Below are positions 43,246-55,767 of a stretch of 64,000 nt of DNA, one piece after another (the first letter of the stretch is position 1; the number at the start of each line of letters is the position of its first letter). A program made the position numbers and the translations under genes. The notes beneath the pieces were generated by a model. That model was not told where the DNA came from and did no database searches. It worked only from the letters and a program-made list of their open reading frames with translations. The stretch spans positions 1,481,994 through 1,545,993 of the forward strand of contig NZ_CACSIK010000001.1 of assembly GCF_902705875.1 (NCBI RefSeq), in the 5' to 3' direction. This stretch comes from Zhongshania aliphaticivorans. Its GTDB lineage: Bacteria; Pseudomonadota; Gammaproteobacteria; Pseudomonadales; Spongiibacteraceae.

Positions 43246-44450
43246 TCAGTTTGTATATTGGCTTAGGTGTTTTAATTCTGCTTGCTGCTATTCTAATTTT
43301 ATTGTCTTTACGCAGTGGGCAGTCCAACCAGAGTAATCTTGAACTTCATCGCCGTTCTCAACGAGATTTTTATCGTCAACGGCAATCGGAGTTACGAAGT
43401 GATTTTGAATCTGGCTTGATTGATGAATCTCAACTCAATGAGCTTTCACAGGACTTAGATCGGCAGCTTGTTACTGAGTCGGCAGAGGTAGAACAAACTG
43501 CTATTTCTGCGTCAAAGCGCAGCTATATACTTATCATGCTGATCGTTATTCCAGTGCTTTGTTTTGCCCTATATGACCATTTAGGCTATCGACACGATAT
43601 CGCTTTGCAAACCTTGCAAAAGGAAATAGTAAGCGATGGCATTAACGATGCTCGGTGGCAGCGTTATCAGGATATTGTCGAACGCATTTTGGCAAAGCGA
43701 CCGCATAGCGGTGAACATTTGGTTATGATGGCGACCCTGTATCGTCAGCAAGGGGATTTTGCGGGCGCCTTGCCTTATTACCAACGGCTTGAACAATTGT
43801 ACCCGCAAGATGCCGATGTGTTGGCGCAATTGGCTCAAGCTCGTTACCTGGTGGCTGGCCGAATAGTAGATGAGCAGACTCGAAGTTTGTTAAACCGAGT
43901 TGTTGCAATTGACCCAACACAGGCAACCGCCTTAGGCGTGTTAGGCATCGATGCTTTTGCCCAGGGGAATTACAATGATGCTTTGATGTATTGGCAAAAG
44001 TTACTTCTGCAATTGCCTCCGGGATCTGTTGAAGTAGGGGTTATCAGTGGTGGTATTGCTGAAACGAAGCGGAGAATGGCTGCCGCGGGTGAGTTACAGG
44101 CTGTGGATGTCAGTGTATCCTTAGCGCCTGATTTGGGTGAGACGCCGGAGGGAGTGTTGTTTGTCGTCGCCAAAAGTAACGATGGTAATCCGATGCCTAT
44201 TGCTGCGCTGCGGAGTCCCTTGTTGACCGATCAGGCGTGGCCAATAACTCTTCAGTTGACGGATGCAGACGTGATTCGGCAGGGAATGCGTTTAGAAGAC
44301 TTCTCAGAGTTTGTACTGTCTGCTCATATTAGCCGAGCGGGGACCGCTATTCGGCGCGATGGTGATTGGGTAGGACAACCTCTCCTTGTGGAGTTAAATG
44401 AGGTGGCAGGGCCGCTGAATATCGCGATTACCTCTGTGCAAGGTGATTAG
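43242..44450 (+). CDS. ccmI: Cytochrome c maturation TPR protein CcmI
   Basis: 402 residues. Two N-terminal membrane helices (1-22 and ~87-108) flank a short loop, followed by TPR repeats (GEHLVMMATLYRQQGDFAGALPYYQRLEQLYPQDADVLAQLAQARYL region) that bind apocytochrome tails, and a C-terminal domain of about 120 residues. Last gene of the ccm operon. Confidence 0.92.
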   Translation: MISLYIGLGVLILLAAILILLSLRSGQSNQSNLELHRRSQRDFYRQRQSELRSDFESGLIDESQLNELSQDLDRQLVTESAEVEQTAISASKRSYILIMLIVIPVLCFALYDHLGYRHDIALQTLQKEIVSDGINDARWQRYQDIVERILAKRPHSGEHLVMMATLYRQQGDFAGALPYYQRLEQLYPQDADVLAQLAQARYLVAGRIVDEQTRSLLNRVVAIDPTQATALGVLGIDAFAQGNYNDALMYWQKLLLQLPPGSVEVGVISGGIAETKRRMAAAGELQAVDVSVSLAPDLGETPEGVLFVVAKSNDGNPMPIAALRSPLLTDQAWPITLQLTDADVIRQGMRLEDFSEFVLSAHISRAGTAIRRDGDWVGQPLLVELNEVAGPLNIAITSVQGD

Positions 44451-44607
44451 TGAAATAATTTCCTTGTGCGTATAAATTTAACAATTTCTACTGTTAGTCC
44501 CTGCAGCTATCGCTATAATCGCGCATTGCGCAAATTTATCCTGTTGTTGCCTCAGAACATAATAACATTCCGTGTGGTAGCACCATAAAAGTGTTGGTTA
44601 TTGGTTT

Positions 44608-47600
44608 ATGCGTCTTAAAAGTATTAAATTAGCGGGTTTTAAATCGTTTGTAGACCCAACAACCGCCCATTTTCCGACAAATCTTTCGGCGGTGGTTGGC
44701 CCGAACGGCTGTGGAAAATCAAATATCATTGACGCGGTGCGTTGGGTGATGGGGGAGAGTTCGGCTAAAAATCTACGCGGTGAGTCGATGACCGATGTTA
44801 TTTTTAACGGCTCGGTCAACCGAAAGCCCGTTGGTCAGGCAAGTATTGAGTTGGTATTCGACAATACGGATAAAAAACTCGGCGGAGAATACGCCGCTTA
44901 TAATGAAATCGCTATTCGTCGAAAAGTGACTCGAGAAGGGGTGTCGGAATACTACCTCAATGGAACAAAGTGCCGGCGTCGCGATATCACTGATATTTTT
45001 CTCGGCACGGGTTTAGGTCCGAGAAGTTATGCCATCATTGAGCAGGGTATGATATCCAGGCTAATTGAGTCTAAGCCAGAAGAGTTACGGGTCTTTATTG
45101 AAGAAGCCGCAGGGATTTCAAAGTATAAAGAGCGCCGTCGGGAAACTGAAAACCGAATGCGTCGCACCCAAGAAAATTTAGAGCGTTTGACCGACCTTCG
45201 CGATGAACTAGAACGTCAATTGCAGCACTTACAACGTCAGGCTGCAGCGGCCGAGAAGTACACAGAGTATAAAAAAGAAGAGCGATTATTGAAGGCTCAG
45301 CTTCACGTTTTACAGTGGAAGGCCCTAGATGATCAAGCGGGTTTAAAAGAACAAGATATCAATCGCTTGGAGCTAGAGCGCGAAGCGATTGTTACCGAGC
45401 AAGTCGGTTTGAATACCGGTATAGAGCAGGCTAGAGATCAGCATAGCCAGCTCAATGATGCCTTTAATGAAGTGCAGGGCCGGTTCTATAGCATTGGCGC
45501 TGAAATAGCGCGGACAGAACAGAGTATTCAGCATCAGCAGCAACGACGTCAGCAATTAGATACTGATTTGCAGCAGCTAAGTGTGAATGTCCAAGAAACA
45601 AGCCGTCACCTCGACAACGATCGTGAAAAAATTGCCTTGTGGGAAGCGGAAATAAAGGAAATTGAACCGGAACTTGAAATTACCGAAGCCTCTGAAGAAA
45701 GCGCAGCGGAGACCTTGGCGAATGCTGAAGATTCCATGCAATCTTGGCAGCAGCGCTGGGATGAATTTAATCAATTAGCGGCTGGGCCGCGTCAGCGTGC
45801 AGAAGTTGAGCAGTCTCGTATTCAACATTTGGAATTAAGCCTGCAGCGCTTGCAGGAACGTATCGAAAAGCTGGACCAAGAGCGTCGGGGTTTGCATATA
45901 GACGATACCGACGGCGATATAGAAATGCTTCAACAAGAAACGGCAGAAGTTGAGCTAGAGGCCTCTTCCGTTCAAGAGCAGCATGATCAATTAATTCCGG
46001 CGATTAGTGACTGCCGGGAACGTATTAAACAAGCCAGTGATGAGCTGGATACCTGCCGCAGTGATTTGCAGCGTAAGCGCGGCCGTATGGCATCGCTGGA
46101 AGCACTTCAGCAGGCAGCCTTGGGTCAGGGTGACAAAACTACTGCAACTTGGTTAGAAGAAAAAGGGTTGCACAATACCCCCCGACTAGCGGAGCAGTTG
46201 CAGGTGGCGGAGGGCTGGCAGCAAGCAGTAGAAACGGTGTTGGGTGATCAGTTGCAGGCACTATGCATAGATTCCCTCGATGGTGTTGCCGGTATTCTCG
46301 ATGGTTTGGAAGAAGGTAGGGTGTGTTTTGTAGAAGGCGCGACTAGCAATGCTCCCGAAGGCTCGTCACTGGCGGATAAAGTGACCGGGAATTCTGCGCT
46401 GCAAGGCTTGCTCGAGAGTGTTCGAGTCGCAGACGATCTACTCTCTGCGTTATCAATGCGTTCACGTCTAGCACCCCATGAGTCGATAGTTACGCCTGAG
46501 GGGTTGTGGCTGGGGCGTAACTGGCTGAGGGTGAGTCGCGGAGATACTGAGCAAGGTGGGGTGATCCAGCGTCAGCAAGATTTACAGCAATTGCGAGAGG
46601 ATATTGACGCTGCAGAAATTCGCATTCAAGCCATTGTTGATGCCTTAGAAAGTGATAGGCAATTACTCAAAAGCCAAGAGCAAGAGCGAGAGAATTTAAA
46701 TCGTGAAGTTCAGCAATATAACCGTCAGCACAGTGAGTTAAAGGCAAAGTTAAGTGCTCAGCAAGCCCGGGTTGAACAGGTTTTGGCACGAAGCCAACAA
46801 CTAGATGGTGATGGCAAAGAATTACGTAATCAATTCCAATTAGAGCAAGAGTCAATTGCAGAGGCAAGAATGACGTTGCAGGAAGCGATAGAGTCGATGG
46901 AGCAAGATTCTGATAAGCGTGAGGCCCTGTTGAGCGAGCGTGACAATAATCGTTCAGTACTCGATGCAGCAAGACAAACAGCCCGTCAAAGTAAAGATCA
47001 CGCCCACCAACTGGCCATGCGGCATCAGTCTTTGAGTACGCAGCGTGACTCGGTATTACAAAATATTTCACGTACTGAGGAGCAATTGGCGCAATTACAA
47101 GAGCGCCGTGAGCAACTTGCCGCAAATTTGGATGAAAATGATGCGCCAGTTGAAGACTTAAAAATGGAGCTGGAGGCTCGTCTTGAACAGCGTTTAGCGG
47201 TAGAAGAAGAGCTGGCCGAGTCGCGGCGGACACTGGAAGTGGTCGATAATCAAGTGCGTGAAAACGAGCAGAAGCGTCATGGTATAGAGCAGCGCTTGCA
47301 AACTGTTCGCAATAGTCTAGAACAGGCTAGGGTAGAGAATCAGGGTTTGCAGGTACGAAGAAAAGGTCTTCAAGATCAATTGCAGGAAGCTCAGTTTGAT
47401 TTACAGTCAGTGCTTGAGACGCTTCCCGACAGCGCAAACGAATCTGAATGGGTCGAATCTCTAGAGCAAACTGGGCGGCGTATTACGCGACTCGGGCCTA
47501 TTAACTTAGCGGCTATTGAAGAATATAAGCAGCAATCTGAGCGCAAAAACTATTTAGATGCGCAAAATGATGATTTGGTTGAGGCCCTAGAGACCCTTGA

Positions 47601-48105
47601 AGGCGCAATTCGTCGTATTGATAAAGAGACCCGAAATCGATTTAAAGAAACCTTTGATAAGGTTAACGGCGGTTTACAGGATTTATTCCCCAAAGTGTTT
47701 GGGGGAGGTAGTGCCTCACTTGAAATGACCGGAGATGATTTACTCAATACTGGGATTTCAATCATGGCCCGTCCGCCGGGTAAACGTAACAGTACTATCC
47801 ACCTGTTATCTGGTGGTGAAAAAGCGCTTACCGCTATCGCCTTGGTGTTTTCGATCTTCCGCCTTAATCCCGCTCCATTTTGTATGCTCGACGAGGTGGA
47901 TGCCCCCCTTGATGATGCCAATGTGGGGCGCTATGCGCGTTTGGTTAAAGAAATGTCTTCAGAAGTACAGTTTATTTATATCAGTCACAATAAAATTGCG
48001 ATGGAAATGGCGCATCAACTTATGGGTGTGACCATGCATGAGCCAGGGGTATCTCGTTTGGTTTCGGTGGACCTAGAGAAAGCAGCAGAAATGGCAGCAA
48101 TGTAA
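44608..48105 (+). CDS. smc: Chromosome segregation protein Smc
   Basis: 1165 residues. N-terminal Walker A GPNGCGKSNIIDAVRW (~residue 32), two long coiled coils (about 165-500 and 670-1010), a globular hinge between them, and the C-terminal signature LLSGGEKALTAIA (~1067) with Walker B FCMLDEVDAPLDDAN. SMC condenses and segregates chromosomes with ScpAB. Presence of SMC instead of MukB fits a non-enteric gammaproteobacterium. It is followed by zipA and ligA, the same order as in Pseudomonas. Confidence 0.96.
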   Translation: MRLKSIKLAGFKSFVDPTTAHFPTNLSAVVGPNGCGKSNIIDAVRWVMGESSAKNLRGESMTDVIFNGSVNRKPVGQASIELVFDNTDKKLGGEYAAYNEIAIRRKVTREGVSEYYLNGTKCRRRDITDIFLGTGLGPRSYAIIEQGMISRLIESKPEELRVFIEEAAGISKYKERRRETENRMRRTQENLERLTDLRDELERQLQHLQRQAAAAEKYTEYKKEERLLKAQLHVLQWKALDDQAGLKEQDINRLELEREAIVTEQVGLNTGIEQARDQHSQLNDAFNEVQGRFYSIGAEIARTEQSIQHQQQRRQQLDTDLQQLSVNVQETSRHLDNDREKIALWEAEIKEIEPELEITEASEESAAETLANAEDSMQSWQQRWDEFNQLAAGPRQRAEVEQSRIQHLELSLQRLQERIEKLDQERRGLHIDDTDGDIEMLQQETAEVELEASSVQEQHDQLIPAISDCRERIKQASDELDTCRSDLQRKRGRMASLEALQQAALGQGDKTTATWLEEKGLHNTPRLAEQLQVAEGWQQAVETVLGDQLQALCIDSLDGVAGILDGLEEGRVCFVEGATSNAPEGSSLADKVTGNSALQGLLESVRVADDLLSALSMRSRLAPHESIVTPEGLWLGRNWLRVSRGDTEQGGVIQRQQDLQQLREDIDAAEIRIQAIVDALESDRQLLKSQEQERENLNREVQQYNRQHSELKAKLSAQQARVEQVLARSQQLDGDGKELRNQFQLEQESIAEARMTLQEAIESMEQDSDKREALLSERDNNRSVLDAARQTARQSKDHAHQLAMRHQSLSTQRDSVLQNISRTEEQLAQLQERREQLAANLDENDAPVEDLKMELEARLEQRLAVEEELAESRRTLEVVDNQVRENEQKRHGIEQRLQTVRNSLEQARVENQGLQVRRKGLQDQLQEAQFDLQSVLETLPDSANESEWVESLEQTGRRITRLGPINLAAIEEYKQQSERKNYLDAQNDDLVEALETLEGAIRRIDKETRNRFKETFDKVNGGLQDLFPKVFGGGSASLEMTGDDLLNTGISIMARPPGKRNSTIHLLSGGEKALTAIALVFSIFRLNPAPFCMLDEVDAPLDDANVGRYARLVKEMSSEVQFIYISHNKIAMEMAHQLMGVTMHEPGVSRLVSVDLEKAAEMAAM

Positions 48106-48228
48106 GTACCGAATAAGGCTAGAATCTGGATATTTCCTAGATCGCGTGGAACAATAGTGAGAAGATTTTATCCAAGGCCATAACAAATTTTGAGAATGCG
48201 GCGGCTACGACGAATTAAGGGCTAGGTA

Positions 48229-49221
48229 ATGGATCTCAATGTAAGAGATTGGTTAATTGTAATAGGTGCATTGCTGGCGACAGCAGTGTTGCTTGATGGG
48301 TTCCGACGGATGCGTAAAGATCGTCGCGATACTATTCGATTAAGTGCTAAACAGCGGCATGATGACGACGACTTAACAAACCCTGAGCTCCCTTCAGGAA
48401 CGGCACGAGTTGTTGCTGTCAGAGAAACGCCCAGCTTGCATGTCAAGCGGGGCCAAACAGCGGCTTCAACTCGACGAGAACCCGAGTGGAAGGCTGAGCC
48501 CGAAGGTGGTGAAGTTAAGCAACAAGAGACCGACAGTGAGTTTGATGCTGAGGCTCCGTCTGGCGATGATATTTTGTTCACGGATCCTGCCGACGAATAC
48601 CGCGCCAAAATGCCGGCTGATGTAGAAGACGATGATGAAGATGAAATTGTGGCTGGTTGGTCGTCGATCAATACGGCTGATACTGGCCGTGAAGCGTCTT
48701 CACATGTAGATCACGGCGATATTTCTGAGCATCTTGATGCAGACACCCCCGAGCCCTCCACAGCAAGTAATGGCGGTGATTCTGAGGCGTCTCACCAAGA
48801 GTTACTGGTGATCAATGCGATGGCGCCGGAAGGTAAGCCTTTTAAAGGCAATGATCTGCTACAGATTTTAATGGCTTGCGATGTTCGTTATGGAAAAATG
48901 AGTATTTTTCATCGCTATGAAAATGCTGACGGTACTGGTGAAATTCAGTTTAGTGTCGCAAACTTGGTAGAGCCTGGTAATTTCAACCTTGATGAAATTG
49001 ATGAGTTTACCAGTCCCGGTGTGGTTTTCTTTATGCATCTTCCTGGCCCCAAAGATAGTATTAAGGCCTACGAGGCAATGGTTGAAACCGCGCGCTGCTT
49101 GGTGAATAACCTCGAGGGTGAATTACGGGATCAAACCCATAGCGTGGCAACAAAACAAACATTAGAGCACTATAAACAGCGCATTCGAGATTTTGAGCGC
49201 CGTCAGCTAACACTAATGTAA
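48229..49221 (+). CDS. zipA: Cell division protein ZipA
   Basis: 330 residues: an N-terminal membrane helix (WLIVIGALLATAVLLDGF), then a long acidic, low-complexity linker (~30-185), and the C-terminal FtsZ-binding domain (~190-320, LLVINAMAPEGKPFKGNDLLQILMACDVRYGKMSIFHRY...VVFFMHLPGP). It anchors FtsZ to the inner membrane. Confidence 0.94.
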   Translation: MDLNVRDWLIVIGALLATAVLLDGFRRMRKDRRDTIRLSAKQRHDDDDLTNPELPSGTARVVAVRETPSLHVKRGQTAASTRREPEWKAEPEGGEVKQQETDSEFDAEAPSGDDILFTDPADEYRAKMPADVEDDDEDEIVAGWSSINTADTGREASSHVDHGDISEHLDADTPEPSTASNGGDSEASHQELLVINAMAPEGKPFKGNDLLQILMACDVRYGKMSIFHRYENADGTGEIQFSVANLVEPGNFNLDEIDEFTSPGVVFFMHLPGPKDSIKAYEAMVETARCLVNNLEGELRDQTHSVATKQTLEHYKQRIRDFERRQLTLM

Positions 49222-49250
49222 TTAACTGAATTATAACAATGGCGTCTTGA

Positions 49251-51880
<2,630 letters not shown>

Positions 51881-52321
51881 CTACCACTCACCTGTATTTG
51901 TCATTGATAACCAAGGTTCCGCCGGCGCGAGTGCGTCGCCACGTTGCAAAAGCTCTATCGAGATCAAATCGGGTGAGCGCACAAATGCCATATGACCATC
52001 GCGGGGTGGTCGGCTAATTGTCACGCCTGCCGCCATCAGTTTTTGACAGCTTGCGTAGATATTGTCGACAGCAAAGGCTAGGTGGCCGAAATTGCGTCCA
52101 CCACTATAGTCTTCGGTGTCCCAGTTATACGTAAGTTCTATGGTTGGCGATTGACTGGTTTTTGCTGTTTCGTGATCATCAGGGGCGGCAAGATATATAA
52201 GACTAAAGCGGCCTTTCTCACTGTCATAGCGTTTGACCTCTATTAGACCAAGTAAATCGCAATAAAAGTGCATAGATGCCTCTAAGTCTTTAACTCGAAT
52301 CATGGTGTGAAGATATTTCAT
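51881..52321 (-). CDS. gloA: Glyoxalase I (lactoylglutathione lyase)
   Basis: 146 residues, VOC fold. All four metal ligands of GloA are present: His5 (MKYLHTMIRV), Glu in IELTYNW, His in FGHLAFAVD and Glu in SIELLQRG. Converts the methylglyoxal-glutathione hemithioacetal to S-lactoylglutathione. Slightly longer at the C-terminus than E. coli GloA (135). Confidence 0.92.
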   Translation of the reverse strand: MKYLHTMIRVKDLEASMHFYCDLLGLIEVKRYDSEKGRFSLIYLAAPDDHETAKTSQSPTIELTYNWDTEDYSGGRNFGHLAFAVDNIYASCQKLMAAGVTISRPPRDGHMAFVRSPDLISIELLQRGDALAPAEPWLSMTNTGEW

Positions 52322-52417
52322 TGGCCTACCTTGTGTATGATATTGATGATTTATCGGTGGCAGTATAATTTGCCGGCCGAGTGCTTGTTAGTTTACTAGA
52401 GTTTTAGAGGAGGGTTT

Positions 52418-52891
52418 GTGTCTGAGCTTGAACAAAAGCATTTACTTATTGTATATCACAGTCAATCTGGCAGAAACGAGCGATTAGCTTACGCTGCTTA
52501 TTCTGCGGCGATCGCTGCTGAACCTAATGTTGATGTACGTTTGCGTCGAGCTGCTGAAACCGGGACGCGGGATGTGGTGTGGAGTGATGGCTTGCTGCTG
52601 TTTTTTCCTGAGAATTTTGGGGCTATCGCCGGCGGTATGAAAGACTTTTTAGACCGTACCTTTTATCCAGTGCTTGAGCGTAATTTGATTAGACCTTACG
52701 CCGTTTTTATTTGTGCTGGAAATGATGGTGGCAACGCCTTAAGCCAATTTAATCGTATCGCAAAGGGCTATTTGTGGCGCTCTGTAAGTGAGCCTATCGT
52801 AGTGACCGGTCGTCCTGATGAGGTTGTATTTCAGCAGGCGAGGGATCTATCTACCGCGTTTTCTACGGGGCTAGAAATGGGGGTTTTTTAG
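52418..52891 (+). CDS. Flavodoxin-like NAD(P)H-oxidoreductase family protein
   Basis: 157 residues. The N-terminal phosphate-binding loop IVYHSQSGRNERLA and the central PENFGAIAGGMKDFLDRTFYPVLE segment identify a flavodoxin-like fold binding FMN. Partner and reaction are unknown. Starts at GTG 52418 with GAGGAGG about 8 bases upstream; divergent from gloA. Confidence 0.82.
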   Translation: MSELEQKHLLIVYHSQSGRNERLAYAAYSAAIAAEPNVDVRLRRAAETGTRDVVWSDGLLLFFPENFGAIAGGMKDFLDRTFYPVLERNLIRPYAVFICAGNDGGNALSQFNRIAKGYLWRSVSEPIVVTGRPDEVVFQQARDLSTAFSTGLEMGVF

Positions 52892-52997
52892 CGCCACATA
52901 TACCTAAAAAGTCAGCTTATCATTTTTGTTTTCTATCTTGATCTAATCCCATCTACTATTCGTAAAATATGTTGCGCCATTCAGGCTGGAGCATAGT

Positions 52998-53028
52998 GGT
53001 ATTCCACATTTTACTTCTGTGAAATACC
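52998..53028. repeat. Inverted repeat upstream of the first TonB receptor
   Basis: GGTATTCCACA and TGTGAAATACC (52998-53008 with 53018-53028) pair with one mismatch and a 9-base loop, about 95 bases before the receptor start. Could be an operator or leader hairpin. It does not resemble a Fur box or a cobalamin riboswitch. Confidence 0.3.
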
Positions 53029-53122
53029 GTCTAAACTCTCTAATAACCCCTATGGTTGATGCGAGTTAAATCGCTAATCAAGAGGGTGGATAATTAAAAT
53101 AAATTTATTTGGAGTGTCTTAA

Positions 53123-55531
53123 ATGACGAAAAAGCGCATAGTAAATCCTGTCGCGCCAATGGTGTTGGCTGTTGGCTTGTGTGCAAATCCGGCTCTATAC
53201 GCTGCGCCGGCTTTAGAAGAAGTGTTGGTTACAGCAACCCTTAGAACTGAAAGCCTGCAAGATGTGCCTGTATCTGTAAATGCAATGGCCGGTGAAAAAA
53301 TGCAGGAGGCCGGAATTGATAAAATAGAAGATCTTCAGGCCTATGTACCTAACTTGTCCATGTCTGAAACAGGCATTGGCACCAATATTTACATTCGCGG
53401 TATTGGTTCGGGTATTAACCCCGGCTTTGAGCAATCAGTCGGTATGTATTTTGACGGTGTTTCCTATGGTCGTAGTCAGTTAACACGAGCTCCATTTTTA
53501 GATTTAGCACGAGTCGAAGTTCTACGCGGCCCCCAAAATATTCTCTATGGTAAAAACAGTATTGCCGGTGCCCTTAGTCTTGTGTCCGCACGTCCGGGGC
53601 AAGAGCAAGAAGGTATGATTTCAGGCTTGTATGAGCCTGATCACGACGAAAAAATTGTTGATTTTATGCTCTCTGGCCCGATTACCGATAACCTAGGTGC
53701 ACGGGTTGCTGTTCGCAAGCGTGAGTTTGGCGGCTACATGGAAAACTTAACCCTGAACCGCGATGAGCCACAGCGAGATGAATCAACGATTCGCGCTATT
53801 TTAGACTGGGATGCAACAGAAGACCTTACGGCAATGTTGAAATTCGAACTAGGTAAGTTTGATGTCCTAGGTCGACAGGTTGAAATAGTCAATGATCAGC
53901 CTTCTGCCTTACTGGGTGGAGCAACTTATGCACAAGCTCTGGTGGGTAATTTTGGCGCTGATCCTTCAGTGTTAAACACAACACAAGATTACAAACGTTC
54001 CTCGAATGGTGATTACAGTAATAACCGAACCAAAAATATTACGTTGAACGTGGACTACGCCATCGGTGAGGGTACGCTGACATTTATCACCGGGTTGTTG
54101 GAATATGAGTTTGAAGAGTTGTGTGACTGTGACTTCACGGGCGCGCCAGTCTTCAGTCTACCAATGGAAGAAGATTACGAGCAATATAGCCAAGAGGTTC
54201 GCTGGGTATCGGCAGCTGGCGGAACTTTCGAGCATATCGGTGGCATGTACTATCAGAAAAGTGAATTGGACTTTTTTGACGCTCTAGTAATCGATAGCGA
54301 TATTATTCCCCAAGCCGTTTACTCAAGAGTATATGCTCAGGCAGGTGGTGCAGCCAATGAGCCTAATTCCTCAGCAGCAGCCGGTGGTGCGATGGCGGCA
54401 ATTTCAAATACTACCACGCCTCGTTATTTTACGAGCGATGCTGAACTGTGGTCGGCCTTTTGGCAAACCACATGGAATGTATCTGATCGTTTACGGGCTA
54501 CTCTAGGGGTTAGATACTCCTACGAAGAAAAAGATGGTACTAGAACCCTGACGGTTGCTGATCTTGATGGCAATGAGCGCCCCCTTGGGACAGTCGATGG
54601 CGTTTTGGCCGGTGTATTTAAGGTTGAAAGACATGAACTTGAGGGCAGTCAAGATGGCGGTAATTTTGCTCCATCTATCAATGTCCAGTTTGATGTGAAT
54701 GACGATGTGATGGCTTACGCAACCGTAAGTCGGGGTTATAAGTCGGGCGGGTTTGATGCACGCTCAAATGCCTCTCCGAGTGCAGACTTAAATGCAGCAG
54801 GTTCATCAATTGTTGGTTCCTTTGAGTATGACGAAGAACAGGCGACAAGCTTTGAGGCCGGCGCAAAAACCAGCTTCATGGATGGACGTGGTGAGTTAAA
54901 CGTCGCGGTTTTCTTTACCAAATACGATGATCTGCAAGTTAGTATTTTTGACGGCACGCTTGGCTTCAACGTGGGTAATGCGGGTGCTGCAGAAACTAAA
55001 GGTATTGAGCTCGATGGCCGTTTTGCGTTAACGGATAATTTGTTAATGACGGGTGCCTTGGCCTTCCTCGATTTTGAATTCACAGATTTTGAAAATGGCC
55101 AGTGTTACCAAGGGCAAACTCCAGACTCTACGGTGAATGGCGTTAATTACTGTGATTACAAGGGGATGTCGAATCAATATGTGGCGGATTATTCCGGTAA
55201 TGTTGGTTTGGTTTATACCAAGGCATTTGGTGATGCAATGGAATTTCGTGCAGGCACCGACTTCACATTTACCGGTGATTACAACTCGTCGCAAAACTTA
55301 GACCCTAGCCAAGAGCAAGATGGTTACGTAGAGGTCAATATGCGAGTGGCGGTGAGTGATCTTAATGCTGGTTGGGAAGTGGCGCTCATCGGTAAAAACT
55401 TGACAGATGAAGACGTCATTTCTTATTCAAATGATACGCCTCTGGCAAATAGTACCTTTCAGAGTATAGGCCATTATGCCTTTGTTGAGCGGCCACGTAG
55501 TGTTGCTGTGCAAGTCGCATATCGTTGGTAG
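53123..55531 (+). CDS. TonB-dependent outer-membrane receptor (paralog 1)
   Basis: 802 residues. Signal peptide (cleavage near LYAA-PALEE), TonB box region LEEVLVTATL, plug domain (~40-160, QDVPVSVNAM, YIRGIGSGINPGFEQSVGMYFDGVSYGR, VEVLRGPQNILYGKNSIAGAL) and a 22-strand barrel ending in VAYRW. Imports an unknown ligand with TonB energy. It is a close paralog of the next gene; plug domains differ at few positions, while barrel loops (around 270-300 and 400-440) differ in length, so they may bind related but distinct ligands. A strong terminator separates the two. Confidence 0.93.
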   Translation: MTKKRIVNPVAPMVLAVGLCANPALYAAPALEEVLVTATLRTESLQDVPVSVNAMAGEKMQEAGIDKIEDLQAYVPNLSMSETGIGTNIYIRGIGSGINPGFEQSVGMYFDGVSYGRSQLTRAPFLDLARVEVLRGPQNILYGKNSIAGALSLVSARPGQEQEGMISGLYEPDHDEKIVDFMLSGPITDNLGARVAVRKREFGGYMENLTLNRDEPQRDESTIRAILDWDATEDLTAMLKFELGKFDVLGRQVEIVNDQPSALLGGATYAQALVGNFGADPSVLNTTQDYKRSSNGDYSNNRTKNITLNVDYAIGEGTLTFITGLLEYEFEELCDCDFTGAPVFSLPMEEDYEQYSQEVRWVSAAGGTFEHIGGMYYQKSELDFFDALVIDSDIIPQAVYSRVYAQAGGAANEPNSSAAAGGAMAAISNTTTPRYFTSDAELWSAFWQTTWNVSDRLRATLGVRYSYEEKDGTRTLTVADLDGNERPLGTVDGVLAGVFKVERHELEGSQDGGNFAPSINVQFDVNDDVMAYATVSRGYKSGGFDARSNASPSADLNAAGSSIVGSFEYDEEQATSFEAGAKTSFMDGRGELNVAVFFTKYDDLQVSIFDGTLGFNVGNAGAAETKGIELDGRFALTDNLLMTGALAFLDFEFTDFENGQCYQGQTPDSTVNGVNYCDYKGMSNQYVADYSGNVGLVYTKAFGDAMEFRAGTDFTFTGDYNSSQNLDPSQEQDGYVEVNMRVAVSDLNAGWEVALIGKNLTDEDVISYSNDTPLANSTFQSIGHYAFVERPRSVAVQVAYRW

Positions 55532-55553
55532 CTAATTGCTTAGTGTGATTTAT

Positions 55554-55586
55554 AAAGAGTGTGATCTGTGTCACACTCTTTTTTTT
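55554..55586 (+). terminator. Intrinsic terminator after TonB receptor 1
   Basis: 11-bp perfect inverted repeat AAAGAGTGTGA/TCACACTCTTT (55554-55564 with 55571-55581), 6-base loop, then an uninterrupted T-tract to 55586. Confidence 0.94.
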
Positions 55587-55767
55587 GTGCTAAATAAGGA
55601 GGGGTAATTAAAAAAAGTACAAAATTGATAGGCTATTCCGTATAATGCCTATGTTTTCAACGAATACATTGGCGACTAATGTTTGTGATAAATGTTGCTT
55701 TTAAATTAGGCCGCTGGCATTACAACTGCGGCACTATAAATATAAAACTTTCACCCTTGGAGGTCTC

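Noticed and set aside
52892..53122. Cobalamin riboswitch or Fur box before the TonB receptor
   Set aside because: No B12-box-like sequence and no convincing GATAAT-type Fur repeats; only the simple inverted repeat listed.
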